A stretch of 64,000 nucleotides of DNA from Hydrogenophaga sp. A37 (lineage in GTDB: Bacteria; Pseudomonadota; Gammaproteobacteria; Burkholderiales; Burkholderiaceae_C): contig NZ_MUNZ01000101.1 of NCBI RefSeq assembly GCF_002001205.1, positions 1 through 64,000 on the forward strand, given 5' to 3'. Below the pieces are notes generated by a model, which did no database searches, was not told the origin of the DNA, and saw only the letters and a list, made by a program, of their open reading frames with translations. Shown here in pieces: positions 59,662-64,000 of this stretch. The translations under genes and the position numbers were made by a program. How positions within the stretch are numbered: position 1 is the first letter of the stretch; each line of letters begins with the position of its first letter.

Positions 59662-61749
59662 TCAGGATCGACCGGAATTGATGAGTGCCTGACGCGTCAC
59701 CTCGTCGAGTGCGTCGTCGACCAGCCCGTGTTCGGCGACCACCCGCAAGCGCCCCGTGCTGCGCAACCGATCCAACCCGCGCAGGGTCAGCGAAACGCTG
59801 CGTCCATTGGCGGCATTGAACAGGAACATGGAGCCGCTTGGACTGGCCCAGGTCAGCTGGCATCGCAAGTCCTGCGCCCCGTCGCGCAGATCGACCCAGG
59901 TGCCCACGGCCAGCGGACGTGATGCCGCCATCTCGGTCTCCCGCAGGCTGCGCCAGTCGGTGCCCAGCGGCTCGGTGTCCTGAAAGGCCGGCTGACTCTC
60001 GATGAACATGTCGTCCATGAACCCGGAATCGCGAGCCTCCGCCGGATGCACCCAGGTGTCAGGCAAGTCAGGTTCAAGCTGGCCGCCCAGCCGATCCGGC
60101 GTGTCCACTGGCTCGTTGCGCTTCGGCTTGTAAGTGACCTCGTGCAGTTCCATCAACGCCTGAAAAAAGGAGTCGGCCTGGGCACGCGGAAAGTCGATGG
60201 AATCCAGCCCGTCGCGCAGCGTGCGCAACAAGCCGGGGATGACCTTGATCAGCCTGGGCCGGTTGAGGCTGGCCAACTCAAACCGGCTTGACCACAGCAG
60301 GTCCGGCAGGATGTCCATGTAGCGCAGCGCTGGGGCATCACCCGGTGCCAGGCCCTCGATGGCCTGCGCCTGGATGCGCGCCTGCGCCACCACCTGCGCC
60401 CAGGGCCCTGCCAAGAAACGGCGGACCACACCGGGCGCGCGGGCGAAGTCGTTTCGCGCCTGAATTTCCGCCGCCACCCGTTGGGCCAGAAGGTTGCGCT
60501 GCTCCACTTTCACCAGCGTCTGCATCGCCAGACCCCGTGCGGGCGCCTGCGTCACTGGATCGCTGCGCCCCAGGGACGTGAGCAGTTTGGCGATGCGCTG
60601 CGACAGCTGGCTGGCGGGTACCTGCAGATCCTGCAAGACCTTCCGCAATTGCTGGGCGTAGGCCTCGAATCCGGCGTCGTGCTCACTCTTGAAAGCCAGT
60701 GCGCGCTCGGTCAAGACATCCAGCAGGCGTCGCGCCGGATTGCTGCGGTCGGCGAAGAAACGGGGATCGTTGCGCGCCAGCTCCAGCAGCACGGGCTTGA
60801 GACGCAACAACATCTCACGCACGGGCTCCAGCAACCGGACGTCATCGGCGATGCGGCGCAACATCAGTGTCACCACCTCCACCGCCAGGGAGCGCACCAT
60901 GGAGCCGGCCTCCAGCGCCTGCGACGAATCAGCGAGACCACTCCCACCGCCCATGTTGCCCACCAGCAGCTGGTGCAGGTGATCCAGCGTCAACAATTCG
61001 TTCTTGCCGGTCAGCGCCGCCATGGGAACGCTGTCTTCCCGGCTTCTGGAGGTGCCGCCGTCCAGGGGTTTTCCCACCGGTGTCTGCACCACCTTGTAGC
61101 CAGCAGGCTGCACGCCCCAACGGTCCAGCAGATCGATCATCTGCTGGTAAAAACCTTGCAGCTCTTGTCCGAGGGGGAGCGCTCCGATGTGCAGCCACTG
61201 CACACGCACCGCGTCCTCGATGTGCAGGATGGACAGCGCGCGGATCAGCGCACCGATGATGGCCTCGGGATGCAAGGGATTGGCCTTGCTGCGCACCACC
61301 GTCAGGCCCCTGGCACTGCTCAGGCGCGCGTCGAGCATCACCAGCTCGTCGTCTACCGCCATGTGCACCACTTGCTGGATGCGCGCCAACTCCACCGTGT
61401 CCTGCACCTGCTGGTGGTCCATCAGCTCCAGCTCGTCGAAACTGAGCATGTCTAGGCGGCGGGGTGGTGCCTTTCCGCTGACGGGATCAAGATCGCCGTC
61501 CCCAGAGGCGGCAGTCCCAAGGGACTGCCCCAGTGCAGCCAGAAAATGCTCGGTCACAAGCTTGTGGTGCGTCGCCAGGGTGGAGCGCGCCTTACCGACG
61601 CTGTGCTTCTCCGACATTCCGACAGCGGCGGCTTCGCGCTGCTGCAAAGCACTGCCGAGCGCCGCCAGCCAGCGCGGAACCCACTCGGCCGACAACACCA
61701 GCCCTTCCTTGAGGCAGGCATCAAAGAGGGAATCGGCACGTGCAACCAT
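59662..61749 (-). CDS. DUF1631 family protein
   Basis: 695-aa protein of unknown function. It contains segments typical of proteobacterial DUF1631 proteins, such as LSFDELELMDHQQVQ near the N terminus and a C-terminal PilZ-like portion (GTWVDLRDGAQDLRCQLTWASPSGSMFLFNAANG). Predicted cytoplasmic and helical. The PilZ-like end suggests possible cyclic-di-GMP-related regulation, but this is inference. Lies between tctDE and tctCBA and is divergent from tctC with a 278-bp gap; no functional link can be stated. Confidence 0.85.
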   Translation of the reverse strand: MVARADSLFDACLKEGLVLSAEWVPRWLAALGSALQQREAAAVGMSEKHSVGKARSTLATHHKLVTEHFLAALGQSLGTAASGDGDLDPVSGKAPPRRLDMLSFDELELMDHQQVQDTVELARIQQVVHMAVDDELVMLDARLSSARGLTVVRSKANPLHPEAIIGALIRALSILHIEDAVRVQWLHIGALPLGQELQGFYQQMIDLLDRWGVQPAGYKVVQTPVGKPLDGGTSRSREDSVPMAALTGKNELLTLDHLHQLLVGNMGGGSGLADSSQALEAGSMVRSLAVEVVTLMLRRIADDVRLLEPVREMLLRLKPVLLELARNDPRFFADRSNPARRLLDVLTERALAFKSEHDAGFEAYAQQLRKVLQDLQVPASQLSQRIAKLLTSLGRSDPVTQAPARGLAMQTLVKVEQRNLLAQRVAAEIQARNDFARAPGVVRRFLAGPWAQVVAQARIQAQAIEGLAPGDAPALRYMDILPDLLWSSRFELASLNRPRLIKVIPGLLRTLRDGLDSIDFPRAQADSFFQALMELHEVTYKPKRNEPVDTPDRLGGQLEPDLPDTWVHPAEARDSGFMDDMFIESQPAFQDTEPLGTDWRSLRETEMAASRPLAVGTWVDLRDGAQDLRCQLTWASPSGSMFLFNAANGRSVSLTLRGLDRLRSTGRLRVVAEHGLVDDALDEVTRQALINSGRS

Positions 61750-61969
61750 GTGTGTGAGCGCGCGAATCAGACCTGGGTGGTGTTAGGCATGCTGACGCGA
61801 TTATCTGCCTAAGCCCTGAAGGCCGAAAAGCGGAAGTTGTTCCCGAAACACCGCCCATTCACTCGTTCGGACGTTACAGCGGCGCCAGGTAGCGGTTCTG
61901 CCGCATCGCTCAAGTCGACGGCTTGTTCAGCCTCGCCCTAGGGTTTGTCCGTAGTGATGCGACAGCCGA

Positions 61970-61999
61970 TTGACAGCGGCCGGCAGGAAGATCTCTACT
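61970..61999 (+). promoter_or_regulatory. candidate sigma70 promoter of tctC
   Basis: TTGACA (61970-61975), an 18-bp spacer and TCTACT (61994-61999), 29 bp upstream of the tctC ATG. The -35 is a perfect match and the -10 matches four of six bases. An upstream CCCTAGGGTTTG stretch could be a regulator site. Confidence 0.5.
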
Positions 62000-62027
62000 G
62001 TCGATCAACCTCCAACGGAGACCACAC

Positions 62028-62990
62028 ATGCGTCGCGATACCTTCCTCAAATCCCTGGCCGCTCTGGCCGCTGCTGGTGCCTTGCCCAACGCTGCCTGGG
62101 CCGCTGCCAACGTCAAGATGATGATTCCTGCCAACCCGGGTGGTGGTTGGGACGGCACGGGCCGCGCCCTGGGCGAAGCCCTGCGCGACGCCAAGGTGGC
62201 CGACTCCGTGACCTTTGAAAACAAGGGCGGCGCGGCCGGTGCCATCGGTCTCGCCCAGTTCTACAACTCGGCCAAGGGCGACCCGAACGCCATGATGGTC
62301 ATGGGTGCCGTCATGCTCGGCGGCATCATCACCGGCAAGCCGCCGGTCTCGATCACCCAACTGACCCCCATCGCCCGTCTGACGACCGAATACAACGTGT
62401 TCGTGCTGCCCGCCAGCTCGCCGTTCAATTCCATGAAAGATGTGGTCGAAGCGCTCAAGAAAGACCCCGGCAGCGTCAAGTGGGGCGGTGGTTCGCGCGG
62501 TTCCACCGAGCACATTGCCGCATCGCAGATCGCCCAGGCCGTGGGCGTGCCCGCTTCCAAGATCAACTACGTGCCGTTCCGTGGGGGCGGTGAGGCCGTC
62601 GCCGCCATCCTGGGTGGCAACGTCACCGTGGGCGGCAGCGGCTACAGCGAGTTCCAGCAGTACATCGAGAGCGGCAAGATGAAGGCGATTGCCGTCACCG
62701 CCGGCCAGCGCGTCAAGGGCATCGACAAGATCCCCACGCTCAAGGAGCAGGGCATCGACGTGGAGATCGGCAACTGGCGCGGTGTCTACGGTGCGCCCGG
62801 CATCACCCCGGCCGAGCGCGATGCCCTGACCGACATGATTGTCAAGGCCACCAAGAGCAAGGCTTGGCAGGATGCCCTGGTCAAGAACAACTGGACCCCG
62901 GCCCTGCTGACCGGCAAGGCCTTCGACGAGTTTGTTGACAAGGATTTCTCCGGCCTGCGCGCGACCATGGTTCGCGCCGGCATGGTCTGA
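62028..62990 (+). CDS. tctC: tripartite tricarboxylate transporter receptor TctC
   Basis: 320-aa periplasmic receptor of the Bug/TctC family. N-terminal signal with twin-arginine motif RRDTFLKSL and cleavage near AWAA. The mature portion starts NVKMMIPANPGGGWDGTGRALGEAL, the TctC hallmark; GGAAGAIGLAQF and GGSRGSTEH-type substrate loops follow. Binds citrate or other di-/tricarboxylates and delivers them to TctAB. First gene of the tctCBA operon; a terminator follows it. Confidence 0.93.
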   Translation: MRRDTFLKSLAALAAAGALPNAAWAAANVKMMIPANPGGGWDGTGRALGEALRDAKVADSVTFENKGGAAGAIGLAQFYNSAKGDPNAMMVMGAVMLGGIITGKPPVSITQLTPIARLTTEYNVFVLPASSPFNSMKDVVEALKKDPGSVKWGGGSRGSTEHIAASQIAQAVGVPASKINYVPFRGGGEAVAAILGGNVTVGGSGYSEFQQYIESGKMKAIAVTAGQRVKGIDKIPTLKEQGIDVEIGNWRGVYGAPGITPAERDALTDMIVKATKSKAWQDALVKNNWTPALLTGKAFDEFVDKDFSGLRATMVRAGMV

Positions 62991-63017
62991 CCACCGCCCC
63001 GGTTCCCATGTGACACA

Positions 63018-63053
63018 GCGGCCGCGGCGTTTGCGTCGCGGCCGCATTTTTTT
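63018..63053 (+). terminator. intrinsic terminator between tctC and tctB
   Basis: GCGGCCGCGGCG (63018-63029) pairs with CGTCGCGGCCGC (63034-63045), 12 pairs with one wobble, around TTTG. A T7 tract follows at 63047-63053. Probably a partial terminator giving more receptor than permease. Confidence 0.8.
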
Positions 63054-63070
63054 CACGCAGGAGAGCGCCC

Positions 63071-63607
63071 ATGCAAACCCCCAACCCAGCGGCCAACGAG
63101 CCGCGTCCCGATCACCGCCCCGGCCAGCTGGCGCTGGGCATTGCCGCCGTGCTGCTGGCCGCAGGGCTCGCCTACGGCGCGGCGAACATCCCGTCGGACG
63201 CGGGCTACGCGGGCGTGGGCCCCGACTTCCTGCCCTGGGTGGTGTCGGCCGCGATGGGGCTGTGTGGCGTATTGCTCATCTGGGAGGTGCGCACCGGCGG
63301 CTACCGCAACATGGAAGAGCCTTCGGGTGCGGCCCGTGGTGACTGGCACGCCATGGCCTGGGTGTCGGCCGGTATTTTGGGCAATGCGGCGCTCATCACC
63401 ACCATCGGCTTCGTGCTGAGCTGCGCGCTGTGTTTCACGCTGGCGGTGCGCGGCCTGCGCATCAGCGAAGGCAAGCCCTCGGGCAGTGGCATGCAGACGG
63501 TGAAAGACGTGGTGATCGGCATGCTGATCTCGGCGCCCACCTTCTGGCTGTTCACCAAATTCCTCGCCGTCAACCTGCCGGGCCTGACAGGCACCGGCTG
63601 GATCTGA
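63071..63607 (+). CDS. tctB: tripartite tricarboxylate transporter small membrane protein TctB
   Basis: 178-aa inner-membrane protein with four hydrophobic segments (about 20-40, 57-75, 92-120, 145-172). The family TctB pattern is seen at VGPDFLPWVVSAAMGLCGVLLIW. Partner of TctA in the sodium- or proton-coupled tripartite carrier. AGGAGAG lies upstream of ATG 63071, right after the terminator. Confidence 0.9.
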   Translation: MQTPNPAANEPRPDHRPGQLALGIAAVLLAAGLAYGAANIPSDAGYAGVGPDFLPWVVSAAMGLCGVLLIWEVRTGGYRNMEEPSGAARGDWHAMAWVSAGILGNAALITTIGFVLSCALCFTLAVRGLRISEGKPSGSGMQTVKDVVIGMLISAPTFWLFTKFLAVNLPGLTGTGWI

Positions 63608-63637
63608 TTCGCACGACGGACCTGAAAGGAATTCACC

Positions 63638-64000
63638 ATGCTTGACACCTGGAACAATTTGCTCGGTGGTTTCATGACCGCCGGCACCCCCATCAACCTG
63701 CTATGGGCGCTGGCCGGCTGCGCGCTGGGCACGGCCATTGGCGTGTTGCCCGGCCTGGGCCCGGCCGTGACCGTGGCCATGCTGCTGCCGATCACCGGCC
63801 AGGTGGAACCCACCGCCTCGATGATCTTCTTCGCGGGCATCTACTACGGCGCGATGTACGGCGGATCGACCACCTCGATCCTGCTCAACACCCCGGGTGA
63901 AACCGGCACCATGGTGACCGCGCTCGAAGGTTTCAAGATGGCCAAGAACGGGCGCGCCGGCGCGGCCCTCGCCACCTCGGCCATCGGTTCTTTTGTGGCC
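63638..64000 (+). CDS. tctA: tripartite tricarboxylate transporter large membrane protein TctA (5' part)
   Basis: The first 121 codons of TctA reach the window end without a stop. Starts [12 protein letters not shown]; the family motifs [25 protein letters not shown] and [25 protein letters not shown] are unmistakable. Full-length TctA is about 500 aa with 10-12 transmembrane helices, so roughly three quarters are missing. AAGGA precedes ATG 63638. Confidence 0.95.
   Translation, partial: MLDTWNNLLGGFMTAGTPINLLWALAGCALGTAIGVLPGLGPAVTVAMLLPITGQVEPTASMIFFAGIYYGAMYGGSTTSILLNTPGETGTMVTALEGFKMAKNGRAGAALATSAIGSFVA

Overview
The window is a GC-rich chromosomal segment with tightly packed, co-directional catabolic operons. 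It carries many periplasmic binding-protein transporters, a general trimeric porin, a tctDE/tctCBA tricarboxylate system, and the short hairpin and inverted-repeat elements typical of the Burkholderiales. Together these suggest a Comamonadaceae-type betaproteobacterium (Hydrogenophaga- or Acidovorax-like). That placement is inferred from gene style and repeats, since no rRNA or tRNA gene is present.

Region A (1-15.1 kb): an aldehyde dehydrogenase cut by the left edge, a divergent AraC regulator and a class III aminotransferase. They are followed on the minus strand by a long operon: amidohydrolase, COG0523/CobW GTPase, substrate-binding protein, LivG, LivF, LivH, LivM and a second substrate-binding protein. 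A LuxR-type regulator and a SphA/phenol-MetA-like outer-membrane protein follow, then the remnant of an UgpC/MalK-type ATPase gene.

Region B (15.4-23 kb): amino-compound catabolism under two Lrp/AsnC regulators. It contains an omega-amino-acid:pyruvate-type aminotransferase, a HAD protein, an APH-type kinase translationally coupled to a class III PLP enzyme (a hydroxylysine/ethanolamine kinase plus phospho-lyase pattern), and a DadA-like oxidase. Two of these genes share an identically spaced upstream motif.

Region C (23-25 kb): a secreted GH5 endoglucanase with a Pro-Ala linker and CBM2, flanked by inverted copies of a REP-like sequence.

Region D (25-32.5 kb): an eight-gene minus-strand operon: GNAT, a three-subunit HcnABC/opine-oxidase-type dehydrogenase, a cupin, a GhrA-like reductase, a mu-crystallin/ornithine cyclodeaminase homologue and a serine/threonine dehydratase homologue.

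Region E (32.7-44.3 kb): an aldehyde dehydrogenase, then HAD protein, FAD amine oxidase, a Dpp-type ABC transporter with fused ATPases, a tartrate/malate-type dehydrogenase and a succinate-semialdehyde-type dehydrogenase.

Region F (44.3-55.8 kb): an aldoxime-nitrile pathway. Aldoxime dehydratase and nitrilase sit at the end of a LIV-type transporter operon that also encodes a DsbA-like protein. A divergent AraC regulator, a porin and an M20 amidohydrolase follow.

Region G (55.8-64 kb): a 105-bp palindromic mini-element, an EamA permease, an Hsp15-like S4 protein, a TctD/TctE two-component pair, a DUF1631 protein, and tctC, tctB and the start of tctA.

Overall the segment looks like a scavenging locus for unusual nitrogen compounds (nitriles/aldoximes, opine- or amine-like compounds, amino acids). 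Uptake systems, oxidases or transaminases, and aldehyde dehydrogenases are linked module by module. Substrates of most modules cannot be fixed from sequence alone.
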